The position numbers and the translations under genes are program-made. A model generated the notes under the pieces. It was not told the origin of the DNA. It saw only the letters and a list, made by a program, of their open reading frames with translations, and searched no databases. This document shows positions 1-9,265 of a stretch of DNA of 64,000 nucleotides, piece by piece (within the stretch, counting starts at the first letter, position 1; each line of letters starts with the position of its first letter). The stretch spans positions 29,623 to 93,622 of the forward strand of contig JAKSPJ010000010.1 in NCBI GenBank assembly GCA_024404915.1, in the 5' to 3' direction. Source of the DNA: Oscillospiraceae bacterium (lineage in GTDB: Bacteria; Bacillota; Clostridia; Oscillospirales; Ruminococcaceae).

Positions 1-1
1 T

Positions 2-460
2 CCCGGCATGGCTGCTGCTACTATGGTTACAGCAACTGCACAGGCAATGCAGGATGCTGCAAAGAATACCAATGGTGCAGTAAATGCATTTATGGGCTTC
101 AACGCAGCACAGCAGGCCGGCGGCATCAATGCTTCACAGCTCTTCCAGATGCAGCAGCCGGCAGCAGCTCCCCAGGCAGCTCCTGCTGCAGACAGCTGGA
201 CCTGTTCCTGCGGCACTGCAAACACAGGTAAGTTCTGCATGAGCTGCGGCTCCGGAAAGCCGGCTCCTGCTCAGGGCTGGACCTGCTCCTGCGGTACTGT
301 AAACCAGGGCAAATTCTGCATGGAATGCGGCAAGACAAAGCCGGCTGGTGCTCCGCTTTACAAGTGCGATAAGTGCGGCTGGACTCCGGCTGATCCTACC
401 AATCCGCCTAAATTCTGTCCGGAGTGCGGCGATGTGTTCGATGAGAACGATGCACAGTAA
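2..460 (+). CDS. SPFH-family protein, C-terminal zinc-ribbon part (5' truncated)
   Basis: The reading frame is already open at the window edge, so the N-terminal part is missing; the first ATG at 8 is probably internal. The visible 153 residues start with an Ala/Met/Gln-rich stretch, then three four-cysteine zinc ribbons. Two are near-identical short ones (CSCG...CMSCG, CSCG...CMECG) and one is longer (CDKCG...CPECG). This tail is typical of the Firmicutes SPFH/band-7 family often annotated as virion core protein or YdjL-like, which binds membranes and oligomerises. The SPFH domain itself is not visible, so the family call rests on the tail alone. A terminator follows directly. The role is unknown. 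Confidence 0.6.
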   Translation, partial: PGMAAATMVTATAQAMQDAAKNTNGAVNAFMGFNAAQQAGGINASQLFQMQQPAAAPQAAPAADSWTCSCGTANTGKFCMSCGSGKPAPAQGWTCSCGTVNQGKFCMECGKTKPAGAPLYKCDKCGWTPADPTNPPKFCPECGDVFDENDAQ

Positions 461-484
461 TTCCCGGCTGAAACAATAATCTGA

Positions 485-520
485 AAAAGGCTGAGTGTTT
501 TCACACTCAGCCTTTTGTAT
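485..520 (+). terminator. Intrinsic terminator after the SPFH gene
   Basis: A 14-bp stem (485-498 with 503-516) with a 4-nt loop is followed by a short T-rich run. It lies 25 bases after the stop at 460. The A-run on the 5' side means it may also stop transcripts arriving from the right. Confidence 0.85.
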
Positions 521-630
521 TTCATATCTGCGTACAGCAGCAGCAGTTGTCTCTGTACTGGTTTTCTTTCACATCACAAAAAGATGCTGTCAGAATACAG
601 ATTCCCGGATCATTGCATTATCTTGAAAGC

Positions 631-1479
631 CTACGATTCCAGAATTTTCCGCATCATGGAATAATCCGTATCTATGTGTTTTTTCTGCGCAATATCAATT
701 AATCGCAATGATGCCGCTTTATAAAGCAACTGTTCTTTTTCATCTGAAACAGCGCTCAGATGTCTGCTGACAGTGGAAAGGTCATTTCGCTCAACGGGAC
801 CTGTCAGCGCATCTTTTGTGCCCACTGCAAAAACCCGCTCCACGTTGCTGACTGCCAGGGGACGCAGGGCAGCCATTGCCTCCTCCTGACTGAATCCGCA
901 CTGCGTCATCAGCTGCAAACTCATATCCAGTACCGCACAAACCAGATTACTGGCAATGGCACAGGCGGCATGATATCTGCTTTTCGCATCTTCCGAAATC
1001 CTGCGTGTTTTATTCCCCAGCTGCTCCAGAAGAGTCTGCATATACAGCACGCATTTTTCGTCCCCTTCCAGGCAGAAAAATGCCTCTCCGATAGTCAGAT
1101 AGCTTTCTGTCTTGCTGCTGACAGGATACAGCGGATGCACCGATGCTGCATATAGCCCTTTGCATTTCCAATCCGGAAACGCCTCACCTGCGGTCATGGA
1201 ACCGCTGCAGTGACATAGATATTTCCCCTGCAAATCATAGTTGGCAATTTGCTCATATACGTCGGAAATCATTCCGTCCGGCACAGTGATAAAAATGATA
1301 TCACTGTCACGCACCAATACTTCCATATCAGAATAATACACGGAGTTTGTAAAGGCTGCGGCTTCCATTGCAGACTGAGGAGTGCGGCTGGCAAAGCCTG
1401 AAATGGAAATGCCATGCACTGAGAAGTATTTTGCAAGGGTAACTCCGACTTTTCCCGCACCAATAAAACCGATTCTCAT
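631..1479 (-). CDS. panG: DUF2520 Rossmann dehydrogenase, probable ketopantoate reductase (PanG-type)
   Basis: 282 residues. The N-terminus has a dinucleotide-binding GxGxxG (GFIGAGKVG, 4-12), and SDIIFITVPD (about 59-68) closes the Rossmann half. The helical C-terminal half (about 130-282) fits the DUF2520 family. A DUF2520 protein was shown to be an alternative ketopantoate reductase, PanG, in Francisella; homologues occur in Firmicutes. Here it is the last gene of a run that holds panB, panC, panD, coaX and coaBC but no panE, which is the gap such an enzyme would fill. It starts 6 bases after coaX. The fold call is strong; the substrate is inferred from context. Confidence 0.75.
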   Translation of the reverse strand: MRIGFIGAGKVGVTLAKYFSVHGISISGFASRTPQSAMEAAAFTNSVYYSDMEVLVRDSDIIFITVPDGMISDVYEQIANYDLQGKYLCHCSGSMTAGEAFPDWKCKGLYAASVHPLYPVSSKTESYLTIGEAFFCLEGDEKCVLYMQTLLEQLGNKTRRISEDAKSRYHAACAIASNLVCAVLDMSLQLMTQCGFSQEEAMAALRPLAVSNVERVFAVGTKDALTGPVERNDLSTVSRHLSAVSDEKEQLLYKAASLRLIDIAQKKHIDTDYSMMRKILES

Positions 1480-1485
1480 ATCGTA

Positions 1486-2259
1486 TCAGCTTTTGCGGTT
1501 CTTCCGATACAGAATCGAAAGACCTTTAATCAACAGACTGCCATCGTGGATGATACTGCGCCTGCAGAGAGGCACAACCAGGGCGGAAAGCCCGCCGGTA
1601 GCAACAACGGTGCATGCTTCTTTGATTTCCTTTTCCATGCGTTCAATGATACCATCCAGCGCACAGGCATTAGAATACAGAATCCCGCTTCTCAGACAGT
1701 CAACTGTATTGGTTCCGATGATTTTTGCAGGTACTTCATAATTCACCTTAGGCAGTTTTGCGGTTCTGGCAGTGAGCGCCTCTGCTGAAATTTTCATGCC
1801 CGGCATAATGACGCCGCCACGATAATTTTTCTGGCTGTCCACTACAGAAACAGTTGTGGCAGTACCCATATCAATGATAATCAGTGGGACGGGATACTGA
1901 TGGGCGGCGGCGACGGCATCAACAACCTGGTCACTGCCAAGCTGTGAAGGATTATCAATCAGAATATTCAGACCTGTTTTCACCCCCGGCCCGATGCACA
2001 TGACATCCACATGGAAATACTTTCGAAGTGCTTCCATGACGGTTTCTGTGACGGATGGAACAACGGATGACATGACAGCATCTGTGACAGATGCAGCAGA
2101 GATGCTGTTCATCTCCAGGATGTTTTTGAAGTGAGAGGCATATTCGGATGCTGTGGCGTTATGGTCTGTCTGAATACGCTCAAAGAGAATGACATGATCG
2201 TTTTCATCTACGATTCCGAAAGCAACATTTGTGTTGCCGATATCAACAGCTAAAAGCAT
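1486..2259 (-). CDS. coaX: Type III pantothenate kinase
   Basis: Phosphorylates pantothenate, the first step of CoA synthesis from the vitamin. 257 residues, the family's usual length. Motifs seen: the N-terminal phosphate-binding DIGNTN (5-10), a GSDQVVDAVAA variant of the GxDR motif (about 108-118), IDMGTATT (about 129-136) with the catalytic-region Asp, and GGVIMPG. It lies 68 bases downstream of coaBC and 6 bases before the panG-like gene, so the three are probably one transcript. Type III enzymes are not feedback-inhibited by CoA, unlike type I. Confidence 0.95.
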   Translation of the reverse strand: MLLAVDIGNTNVAFGIVDENDHVILFERIQTDHNATASEYASHFKNILEMNSISAASVTDAVMSSVVPSVTETVMEALRKYFHVDVMCIGPGVKTGLNILIDNPSQLGSDQVVDAVAAAHQYPVPLIIIDMGTATTVSVVDSQKNYRGGVIMPGMKISAEALTARTAKLPKVNYEVPAKIIGTNTVDCLRSGILYSNACALDGIIERMEKEIKEACTVVATGGLSALVVPLCRRSIIHDGSLLIKGLSILYRKNRKS

Positions 2260-2327
2260 AGGGTTCCTCCTATAGAATCATATGTACGTCTAAAAAATGC
2301 GATAATGATATACCGTTTCTGATGGGG

Positions 2328-3533
2328 CTATTTCTCCTTTTGTGCTGCAAGCTCCAGAATCCGGTTCAGAATGAGATTTGCTGCATCAAACTTGCTCATT
2401 ATGGCAAGCTCCTGTGTCTGTTCCGGGTCAATCAGTGTTATTATATTGGTATCGCCGCCAAACCCTGCGCCCTCCTGCCGTATGGAATTGGCACAAATCA
2501 TATCACACTTCTTTTTCAGCAGCTTCTTGCGGGAATTCTCAATGACATTCTCCGTCTCCATGGAAAAGCCGCAGAGGATTTGTCCTTTCCTTTTGTTGGC
2601 TCCAAGGTATGCCAGAATATCCTTTGTGCGCTTCAGAGGAATGCTCATATCCCCATCCGATTTCTTGATTTTTTGCTCTGCCGCCGCAATGGGTGTATAA
2701 TCTGCCACTGCCGCAGCTTTTATGATAATATCCTGTGCCTGCTGTCTCTCAGTCACAGCACAAAACATTTCCTCCGCTGATTCCACCGGCACAACCTCCA
2801 CAAACATCGGCGGTGCGACATCTGTATGGGCAGAGACCACCGTCACATCTGCGCCCCGCAGCATGGCAGCCTTTGCCAGAGCAAATCCCATTTTTCCGCT
2901 GGAATGATTGGTGATAAAACGGACGGGATCAATCTTCTCTCTCGTTGCACCTGCTGTAACCAGAACATGCTTTCCCTGCATATCCTTTTCAAATGCAATC
3001 TCACGGAGAATGTATTCCAGAAGGGTATTTTCATCCGGCAGTTTTCCGTCACCGATATCACGGTTTGCCAGCATGCCACGAACCGGCGCAATAATCTCAT
3101 AGCCGTATCGTTTCAGTTTCTCCATATTTTCCTGCACTATGGGATTGTGAAGCATATTGTGATTCATGGCAGGTGCAATGATTTTTTTGCAGGTACAGGC
3201 CATAACTGTGGTTGTCAGCATATCGTCTGCAATGCCGTTTGCAATTTTCCCGATGACATTTGCAGAGGCAGGGGCCACCATAACCACATCTGCTTTTTTG
3301 GCAATGGACACATGTTCCACACTGTATTCAAAATTTCTGTCAAAAGTATCCATCAGACATTTATGCTGCGTCAGCGTTTCAAAGGTCAGCGGATGAATAA
3401 AATTCTGTGCATTTTTCGTCATTGCTACATGCACTTCTGCACCAAGTTTGGTCAGCATTCTTGCAAGATTCGGAATCTTATAGGCAGCAATGGAACTGGA
3501 TACACATAACAAAACCGTTTTTCCTGTCAACAT
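2328..3533 (-). CDS. coaBC: Bifunctional phosphopantothenoylcysteine decarboxylase / synthetase
   Basis: 401 residues. Residues 1 to about 180 are the FMN-dependent decarboxylase CoaC, with the catalytic His in VEHVSIAK and the PAMNHNM substrate-recognition motif. Residues about 186-401 are the CTP-dependent ligase CoaB, with VLVTAGATRE, NHSSGKMG, AAAVADYTP and CGFSMET. It condenses 4'-phosphopantothenate with cysteine and decarboxylates the product. Odd point: where E. coli Dfp has its catalytic cysteine (ACGDIG), this protein reads ANRDIGDGKLP, so the Cys is replaced by Asn. The family call is not in doubt. It sits 224 bases after panD, beyond a weak hairpin, so it may be read through from the pan genes. 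Confidence 0.95.
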   Translation of the reverse strand: MLTGKTVLLCVSSSIAAYKIPNLARMLTKLGAEVHVAMTKNAQNFIHPLTFETLTQHKCLMDTFDRNFEYSVEHVSIAKKADVVMVAPASANVIGKIANGIADDMLTTTVMACTCKKIIAPAMNHNMLHNPIVQENMEKLKRYGYEIIAPVRGMLANRDIGDGKLPDENTLLEYILREIAFEKDMQGKHVLVTAGATREKIDPVRFITNHSSGKMGFALAKAAMLRGADVTVVSAHTDVAPPMFVEVVPVESAEEMFCAVTERQQAQDIIIKAAAVADYTPIAAAEQKIKKSDGDMSIPLKRTKDILAYLGANKRKGQILCGFSMETENVIENSRKKLLKKKCDMICANSIRQEGAGFGGDTNIITLIDPEQTQELAIMSKFDAANLILNRILELAAQKEK

Positions 3534-3670
3534 GCAATCATCTCCTCTACTATCCGGACAATATGAATTTCAAATATCGTATTATCTGCAATAAAGTTTG
3601 CCGCATTCCATAACAATCGTCAATAGAAAGAGCATACTTTGGGTGTATCAGGTATTCAATGCAATTCTCT

Positions 3671-3711
3671 CCGGAAATAATACAACCAGCCTTGCAAAGG
3701 CAGGGCTGGTT
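3671..3711 (-). terminator. Probable weak terminator after panBCD
   Basis: An 8-bp perfect stem (3684-3691 with 3704-3711) has a 12-nt loop, followed on the minus strand by an interrupted T-rich run. It lies between panD and coaBC, so it may attenuate rather than fully separate the two halves of the cluster. Confidence 0.5.
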
Positions 3712-3757
3712 CATTTATTCCGGGCAATGGAATTGCGTGATATTGGTTCTCCGTGAA

Positions 3758-4150
3758 TCAGAACATATCCGCTAAACGGCCATGCTTTTCATAGCGCATG
3801 GTCTTGAGGGGCTGATTCTTTTCATTCACAAAAACCACACGGGGCGGATTTTCAGCAAGTTCTTCCGGTGTCATATCCGCATAACTCATGATAATCACGG
3901 TATCCCCCTTCTGGCCGCAGCGTGCCGCTGCTCCATTCAGACAAATCACACCGCTTCCCCGCTCACCTGCAATAACATAGGTTTCAATACGGCTTCCGCT
4001 GTTCACATTCACAATATGCACATGCTCATATTCATATATGCCGGATTGCTCCATCAGTTCCTCATCAATTGTGATACTTCCCACATAATCCAGTTCTGCC
4101 TGGGTGATGACCGCGCGATGTATTTTACTCTTCAAAACAGATATTGTCAT
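3758..4150 (-). CDS. panD: Aspartate 1-decarboxylase precursor
   Basis: Makes beta-alanine from aspartate for pantothenate synthesis. It is a pyruvoyl enzyme that self-cleaves; the cleavage pair Gly24-Ser25 is present (DYVGSIT). 130 residues, the normal length. Also seen are the conserved Lys9 region (LKSKIHRA) and NGAAAR at about 73-78. It lies 11 bases after panC and is the last gene of the panBCD run. The 5' gene end and panC stop are close enough for coupled translation. Confidence 0.97.
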   Translation of the reverse strand: MTISVLKSKIHRAVITQAELDYVGSITIDEELMEQSGIYEYEHVHIVNVNSGSRIETYVIAGERGSGVICLNGAAARCGQKGDTVIIMSYADMTPEELAENPPRVVFVNEKNQPLKTMRYEKHGRLADMF

Positions 4151-4161
4151 TCGGGCTCACC

Positions 4162-5010
4162 TCAGACATTCTCAATGAAAAAGTTATCAATCAACCTTGT
4201 TTTGCCGATATATACCGCAATGGCACAGAGTGCCGGCTTTTCAATCCGCTGAATCTGCTGCATTGTGCCCAGATCCACAATTTTGACATAGTCGATTTTT
4301 GCAAGAGGTTCGGCAGAAATCATCTGCGTCATTTCAGCAATAATTTTCTCCGCATCTCTTTCTCCCTCATTCACCATCTTTTCGCCCATGAAAATGGAAC
4401 GGGATAATACCAGTGCTGCTTCCTGTTCCGATGCACTCAGATAGGTGTTTCTGGAGCTTTTGGCAAGCCCGTTTTCTTCACGGATAATCGGACAGCCAAT
4501 GATTTCGATATCCATATTCAGGTCATCCACCATATGTCTGATGACAGCAAGCTGCTGTGCATCTTTTTTTCCGAAATAAGCACGATCCGGCTTCACAATA
4601 TTAAACAGCTTTGCTACAACAGTACAAACGCCTCTGAAATGCACCGGGCGGCTTAATCCACAGAGTTCCTCTGTAAGAACAGTCATATCCACAAAGGAGG
4701 AGAATCCCTCATGATACATTTCTGATGGTTCCGGGTTGAAAATCAGATCACCGCCGGCGGCCTCCACTACTTTCTGGTCACGCTCAATATCACGGGGATA
4801 ACTAGCCAGATCTTCATTTGCACCGAACTGCATCGGGTTCAGAAATACTGATACAACAGTTTTGTCATTGTTGGCAGAGGATGCTTCAATCAGGCTTGCA
4901 TGCCCTTCATGCAGATAGCCCATTGTGGGCACAAATCCCACGGTGAGCCCCTGTTTTCTCCATTCTGCAGTGATTTCACGCACTTCTGCAATTGTCTTTA
5001 CCAGTTTCAT
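4162..5010 (-). CDS. panC: Pantothenate synthetase
   Basis: Joins pantoate and beta-alanine with ATP through a pantoyl-adenylate. 282 residues. Class I nucleotidyl-transfer signatures are in order: PTMGYLHEGH (28-37, the HxGH motif), FLNPMQF, the YFGKKDAQQL motif, and the KSSRN loop (the KMSKS counterpart). The start at 5010 has GGAGGG seven bases upstream. It begins 3 bases after the panB stop, so the three pan genes form one operon. Confidence 0.97.
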   Translation of the reverse strand: MKLVKTIAEVREITAEWRKQGLTVGFVPTMGYLHEGHASLIEASSANNDKTVVSVFLNPMQFGANEDLASYPRDIERDQKVVEAAGGDLIFNPEPSEMYHEGFSSFVDMTVLTEELCGLSRPVHFRGVCTVVAKLFNIVKPDRAYFGKKDAQQLAVIRHMVDDLNMDIEIIGCPIIREENGLAKSSRNTYLSASEQEAALVLSRSIFMGEKMVNEGERDAEKIIAEMTQMISAEPLAKIDYVKIVDLGTMQQIQRIEKPALCAIAVYIGKTRLIDNFFIENV

Positions 5011-5013
5011 TTC

Positions 5014-5862
5014 TTATCCCTCCACTTTGAATTGTGCTCTGAGACGGCTCACAATGTCAGCATCCACTTTGAATGTGTGCTCTTTCTGCGGGAATTTCCC
5101 ATTCTTTGTTTCCTCAATGTATGCCTGGAATCCTGCCTGCATCACAGAACCCACATCTGCAAAACGCTTTGCGAATTTGGGTGTAAAGTCGGAGAAAATG
5201 CCAAGCATGTCCTGATAAACAAGAACCTGACCGTCACATTCTGCACCTGCACCGATGCCGATAGTCGGAATGGAAAGCAGTCTGGTAATAATTGCTGCGA
5301 TTTCCGCAGGGACGCATTCCAGCACAACCATACATGCTCCTGCCTCCTGCACATCAAGGGCATCCTGAATAATCTGTTCTGCACGGCCGTACTCTTTTCC
5401 CTGTACCTTGAAACCGCCGAACACGTTGACAGACTGCGGCGTCATGCCAATATGGGCAACGACAGGGATGGATGCATTTGTAATGGCACGAATCTGCTCA
5501 CATACCGCTGCACCGCCCTCCAGCTTGACGGCCTGTGCATTGGTTTCCTTGATGAGACGGCCGGCATTCTGTACCGCTTCCGTCACGCTGACCTGATATG
5601 ACATGAAAGGCATATCGGCAATGACAAAGGCGTTCTTGGCGCCTCTTGTGACAGCCTTCGTGTGGTGAATCATGTCCTCCATGGTTACCGGGAGCGTATT
5701 TTCGTATCCAAGCATCACCATGCCGAGGGAATCACCCACAAGGATGGTATTGATTCCGCAGGCATCCATTAGTTTTGCAGTGGAATAGTCGTATGCAGTA
5801 AGCATCGTGATTTTATCACCGGATTGCTTCTGCGCCAAAAGGGTTGAAACTGTGTTTTTCAT
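5014..5862 (-). CDS. panB: 3-methyl-2-oxobutanoate hydroxymethyltransferase
   Basis: Adds a hydroxymethyl group from methylene-THF to ketoisovalerate to give ketopantoate. 282 residues from the ATG at 5862, chosen because GGAGGTTTT lies just upstream and the protein then starts at the family's usual place; the open frame extends 11 codons further up. Motifs: [10 protein letters not shown], the metal-binding [18 protein letters not shown], and [15 protein letters not shown] near the C-terminus. First gene of the operon, with its own promoter at 5917-5945. Confidence 0.97.
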   Translation of the reverse strand: MKNTVSTLLAQKQSGDKITMLTAYDYSTAKLMDACGINTILVGDSLGMVMLGYENTLPVTMEDMIHHTKAVTRGAKNAFVIADMPFMSYQVSVTEAVQNAGRLIKETNAQAVKLEGGAAVCEQIRAITNASIPVVAHIGMTPQSVNVFGGFKVQGKEYGRAEQIIQDALDVQEAGACMVVLECVPAEIAAIITRLLSIPTIGIGAGAECDGQVLVYQDMLGIFSDFTPKFAKRFADVGSVMQAGFQAYIEETKNGKFPQKEHTFKVDADIVSRLRAQFKVEG

Positions 5863-5916
5863 GGTAAAACCTCCAAATATAAAGTTACTGTTCACAGGGA
5901 ATCAGTACTCATACAT

Positions 5917-5945
5917 AGTATAGCACAATTTCGGAAAGATTGCAA
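5917..5945 (-). promoter_or_regulatory. Promoter of the panBCD operon
   Basis: On the minus strand TTGCAA, a 17-base spacer and TATACT. It is positioned to give a leader of roughly 45-50 bases before the panB ATG. No riboswitch-like fold is apparent in that leader. Confidence 0.75.
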
Positions 5946-5952
5946 GAGGAAA

Positions 5953-5998
5953 AAGCAACGCCGCACAAAGCATATCCTCTGCCTGGTGCGGTATTGGC
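5953..5998. repeat. Short palindromic repeat, copy 1 (deleted form)
   Basis: Imperfect inverted repeat whose arms read AAGCAACGCCGCACAAAG and, on the other strand, GCCAATACCGCACC. The same arm sequence (AAGGCAATACCGCACAAAG) bounds the elements at 11662-11838 and 62714-62788. This copy is only about 46 bases, as if the interior were deleted. It lies directly upstream of the panB promoter and after the yigZ stop. Confidence 0.6.
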
Positions 5999-6033
5999 AT
6001 ATTTTTCAGAAAAAGCTTACCACTTGCAGAACC

Positions 6034-6654
6034 TCATGGAAATACAGCAAAATGAGTTTCCAGTATCTCCAGATCCGGTTCTCCGTTAAAGGCCTCCGTA
6101 AATCGTTTTTTGAACGCTTCAAAGCGGTCCATGCGGATATCAAACAGCAGCGTGACATTTTCAGCAAACTCACTGCCGGCATCTATCACGCCGAAATCAG
6201 AAATCAGATATGTAACAGTACCGTAATCGGCATAGGGAATAATGTACCTGACTCTGTATGCTTCACAATAATGCAGCATTTCGGCGTTCTTCAGTGCTTC
6301 AGATGCCGCCGAAGAATAGGCTCGTGTCAGTCCGCTTGCGCCCAGAAGCACGCCGCCGAAATATCTGGTTACGACACAGCAAACATCTTCAATTTCCGCT
6401 TTCTGCAGAACACTCAGAACAGGAATACCGCCTGTTCCCTGCGGCTCCCCGTCATCGCTGTAGCGGGAACTGCCGTCACGAAGCCGATATGCCCAGACGT
6501 TATGCCGTGCTTTATGATGTTTTGCCTTCACCGCATCAATCGCCTGCATACAGGCTTCCACAGTTTCAACCGGGAAAATCCGGGCAATAAATTCAGAACG
6601 CTTTTCTGTAATGGAACTTTCGCAGGATTCTGCAGGGGTTGTATATTCTATCAT
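6034..6654 (-). CDS. yigZ: YigZ/IMPACT family protein
   Basis: 206 residues matching the UPF0029 (Impact N-terminal) family: KHHKARHNVWAY, the SDDGEPQGTGG signature at about 66-76, and RYFGGVLLG. The C-terminal part (about 135-206) fits the DUF1949 ferredoxin-like domain. Eukaryotic IMPACT acts on translational control; the bacterial function is not settled. Start at 6654 has GGAGA upstream. It follows tmcAL by 17 bases and is probably cotranscribed with it. Confidence 0.9.
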   Translation of the reverse strand: MIEYTTPAESCESSITEKRSEFIARIFPVETVEACMQAIDAVKAKHHKARHNVWAYRLRDGSSRYSDDGEPQGTGGIPVLSVLQKAEIEDVCCVVTRYFGGVLLGASGLTRAYSSAASEALKNAEMLHYCEAYRVRYIIPYADYGTVTYLISDFGVIDAGSEFAENVTLLFDIRMDRFEAFKKRFTEAFNGEPDLEILETHFAVFP

Positions 6655-6671
6655 ATTGTATCTCCGTTTGT

Positions 6672-7862
6672 TTATTTGATCATGCCGATCATTGCTTTGT
6701 AATCTGAATCCGCAGGGCTGATGGTTCGCTGAGCCAGACCATAGACAGCCGTTGCACGGGCTTCCAGCTCAGCACAGGCTCTGCATTGTTCGTTCAATTC
6801 AGATAATTTGGAAAGAGAAGTGGCAAAGGGCAGTGTCGTGCCTGCCTTTTTTGCCGCTGTCAGAATGTCTCTGCCACGCTCGCTTAATGCCAGAATTCTG
6901 CCGTAGGGCGGCGGATTCTGTGTATCCTCCGGATGTATGCCAATCAGCATATCCAACAGAATCCGGCGAATTCGGGACATGGGATATCGCTTGCTCTTAA
7001 TGGAGAGAAGCATGGATTCCAGAGAGGTTTCATTCCGTGCAGACAGAATCTTGTTTTCCAGTCCCTGCCCAACTTCCGGCAGCTGTACAATTTCCTCCGC
7101 TGTGGCCGTGCGCAGCTTATACAGCAGAATGCGCTCCAGATTCTCAAAACGTGCCACCATGCCGGTTGCTGCACAGGCACTGATGGAATCAGAAGATTCC
7201 TCCGGTACCAGATCATCAAAATCCTCATTCTGGCTCTCCATCAGCTGACGAATCAGGGAAGCACTGGCGGTATTTCCCGCCGTCGCCATAGAATCATGCT
7301 GCGCTTCACGCTTCACCGTAAACGGATTGATTTTCAGCTTGACCGCTATCATCGCCTTCAGATACTCAATGGCCAGTACATTATTCGGGCGGCTGAACAA
7401 CAGACCGATTTCATCGCCATAAGTTTGGCGAATCAGAATCTGCAGTGCTTTTGGATAGGAATTGCCCAATTTCATCAGGTCTTCCAGTTCCGGCATTTTG
7501 GCACAGGCATAGCTTGCCTTCACTGCAGCCGTCAGCAGGGAGATGTCACCGCACTCACTGCCAAAAGACAATTCATCCACACAGCCAAGCGCCTTCAGAA
7601 TATACATGGCACCTTTGGCATAGGTCTCTGCTGCGCTCAGACAGTATGCCACCGGCAATTCAATCACCAGGTCTGCGCCGCACCGCACTGCCGCCTTTGC
7701 ACGCTCAAATTTATTCAGCACCGCCACATCTCCACGCTGGACAAAATTGCCGCTCATAACAGCCACGATATGGGTTGCGCCATTTTTTCTTGTCTGCTCA
7801 ATATGGTAAAGGTGACCATTGTGAAAGGGATTATACTCACAAACAATACCACTGATTTTCAT
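6672..7862 (-). CDS. tmcAL: tRNA(Met) cytidine acetate ligase
   Basis: Makes N4-acetylcytidine at the wobble base of elongator tRNA-Met from acetate and ATP through acetyl-adenylate (B. subtilis TmcAL/YlbM). 396 residues from the ATG at 7862, chosen because the conserved N-terminus GIVCEYNPFHNGH follows at once and GGAGG lies upstream; the frame stays open 12 codons further. Other motifs: VMSGNFVQRG and a middle KREAQHDS. It uses acetate, and the divergent neighbour is acetate kinase, but a functional link is only suggestive. Confidence 0.93.
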   Translation of the reverse strand: MKISGIVCEYNPFHNGHLYHIEQTRKNGATHIVAVMSGNFVQRGDVAVLNKFERAKAAVRCGADLVIELPVAYCLSAAETYAKGAMYILKALGCVDELSFGSECGDISLLTAAVKASYACAKMPELEDLMKLGNSYPKALQILIRQTYGDEIGLLFSRPNNVLAIEYLKAMIAVKLKINPFTVKREAQHDSMATAGNTASASLIRQLMESQNEDFDDLVPEESSDSISACAATGMVARFENLERILLYKLRTATAEEIVQLPEVGQGLENKILSARNETSLESMLLSIKSKRYPMSRIRRILLDMLIGIHPEDTQNPPPYGRILALSERGRDILTAAKKAGTTLPFATSLSKLSELNEQCRACAELEARATAVYGLAQRTISPADSDYKAMIGMIK

Positions 7863-7954
7863 AATTATGCTGCCTCCATGATGAAAAATTGTGAACATTT
7901 TTTCCGCATATGACGGAATCCGAAAATAAAATACGAATTTTTTTTGTTTACCTC

Positions 7955-7983
7955 TTGAAAGTTGACTAAATATCGTGTATAAT
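7955..7983 (+). promoter_or_regulatory. Promoter of ackA
   Basis: TTGAAA, a 17-base spacer and TATAAT, about 65 bases before the ackA start. It lies in the divergent region between tmcAL and ackA. Confidence 0.85.
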
Positions 7984-8049
7984 AAGGGATGCGATGGATG
8001 TCATCTCTGACACCGCACCACAAATATTTTTTTGAAAGGATGATTGTTT

Positions 8050-9249
8050 ATGTTAATTCTGGTTGTAAACGCCGGAAGCTCCTCGCTGAAGTATCAGCTG
8101 CTCAATATGGAGGATGAATCTGTTCTTGCAAAGGGTAACTGTGACCGTATCGGTATTGACGGCCACGTTTCTCACAAAACTGCTGACGGCCGCAAGGTCG
8201 ATATGGATTGCAGCTTCCCCACTCACACTGAGGCTTTTGAGAAGCTGGTTGAGATTCTGACCACCGGTGAGGCTTCCGTAATCAAGAGCATGGATGAGAT
8301 CTCTGCTGTGGGTCACCGTATCGTTCAGGGTGCTGAAGTCTTTGACCGTCCCTGCCTGGTTACACCGGAAATTATCGACAAGATTGATGAGCTGCGTGAT
8401 CTGGCACCGGTTCACAACCATGCACACGCACTGGCACTCCGTGCATGCTCCGCAGTCATTCCGGCAACCACTCCCCAGGTTGTTGTATTCGATACTGCAT
8501 TCCACCAGACAATGCCGCCGAAGGCTTTCATGTTTGCTCTCCCCTATGAGGATTATGAGCAGTATCATGTCCGTAAGTACGGCTTCCACGGCACTTCCCA
8601 CCGCTTCGTTTCCAGCGCATTGGCAGAGGCAATGGGCAAGGATCTCAAGGATCTGAAGATTGTCTCCTGTCACCTGGGCAATGGTTCTTCCATTACAGCT
8701 GTTCAGGGCGGCAAGTGCGTGGATACTTCCATGGGCTTCACTCCGCTGGATGGTCTGCTGATGGGTACCCGCTGCGGCGCTGTTGACCCGTCTGCTGTCA
8801 CCTTCGTTGCTGAAAAGCACGGCTTTACTCCGGATGAGATGAGCCAGTACATGAACAAGAAGTCCGGTTTCCTCGGCGTTTCCGGCGTGTCCTCCGACAA
8901 CCGTGAAATCACCGCTGCTGCTGCACAGGGCAACAAGCGTGCAGAGCTGGCTACCGATATGCTGTCCTATGAGATTCAGCGTTATATCGGCTCCTACACC
9001 GCTGCAATGAACGGCGTTGACGCTGTCCTCTTTACAGGCGGTATCGGTGAAAACTCCTGGGAAGTTCGTGAGCGTGTCTGCGAAAACATGACCTACTTCG
9101 GTATCGAAATCGACAAAGAACTGAACAAGAACACCAAGGGTGAGCTGAAGAAGATTTCTGTGGAAGGCTCCAAGACAGAAGTCTGGGTTGTTCCCACCAA
9201 CGAAGAACTCCTCATCGCAAGAGATACATTGGAACTGATTTCCAAATAA
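8050..9249 (+). CDS. ackA: Acetate kinase
   Basis: Interconverts acetyl phosphate and acetate with ATP formation; the last step of acetate fermentation. 399 residues, the usual length. Motifs: N-terminal VVNAGSSSLKYQL, DTAFHQTMPP, the YGFHGTSH signature, CHLGNGSS, GLLMGTRCGAVDP and C-terminal FTGGIGENS. The ATG at 8050 is preferred over a TTG two codons upstream because GAAAGGA is spaced correctly for it. No phosphotransacetylase gene is adjacent; ackA has its own promoter and terminator. Codon choice looks highly expressed (many GGT/GGC/CGT). Confidence 0.98.
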   Translation: MLILVVNAGSSSLKYQLLNMEDESVLAKGNCDRIGIDGHVSHKTADGRKVDMDCSFPTHTEAFEKLVEILTTGEASVIKSMDEISAVGHRIVQGAEVFDRPCLVTPEIIDKIDELRDLAPVHNHAHALALRACSAVIPATTPQVVVFDTAFHQTMPPKAFMFALPYEDYEQYHVRKYGFHGTSHRFVSSALAEAMGKDLKDLKIVSCHLGNGSSITAVQGGKCVDTSMGFTPLDGLLMGTRCGAVDPSAVTFVAEKHGFTPDEMSQYMNKKSGFLGVSGVSSDNREITAAAAQGNKRAELATDMLSYEIQRYIGSYTAAMNGVDAVLFTGGIGENSWEVRERVCENMTYFGIEIDKELNKNTKGELKKISVEGSKTEVWVVPTNEELLIARDTLELISK

Positions 9250-9265
9250 TCATATATATATTATA

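Noticed and set aside
2322..3509. Plus-strand frames of over 150 codons across coaBC
   Set aside because: Antisense to a gene with complete motifs; Cys/His-rich shadow translations.
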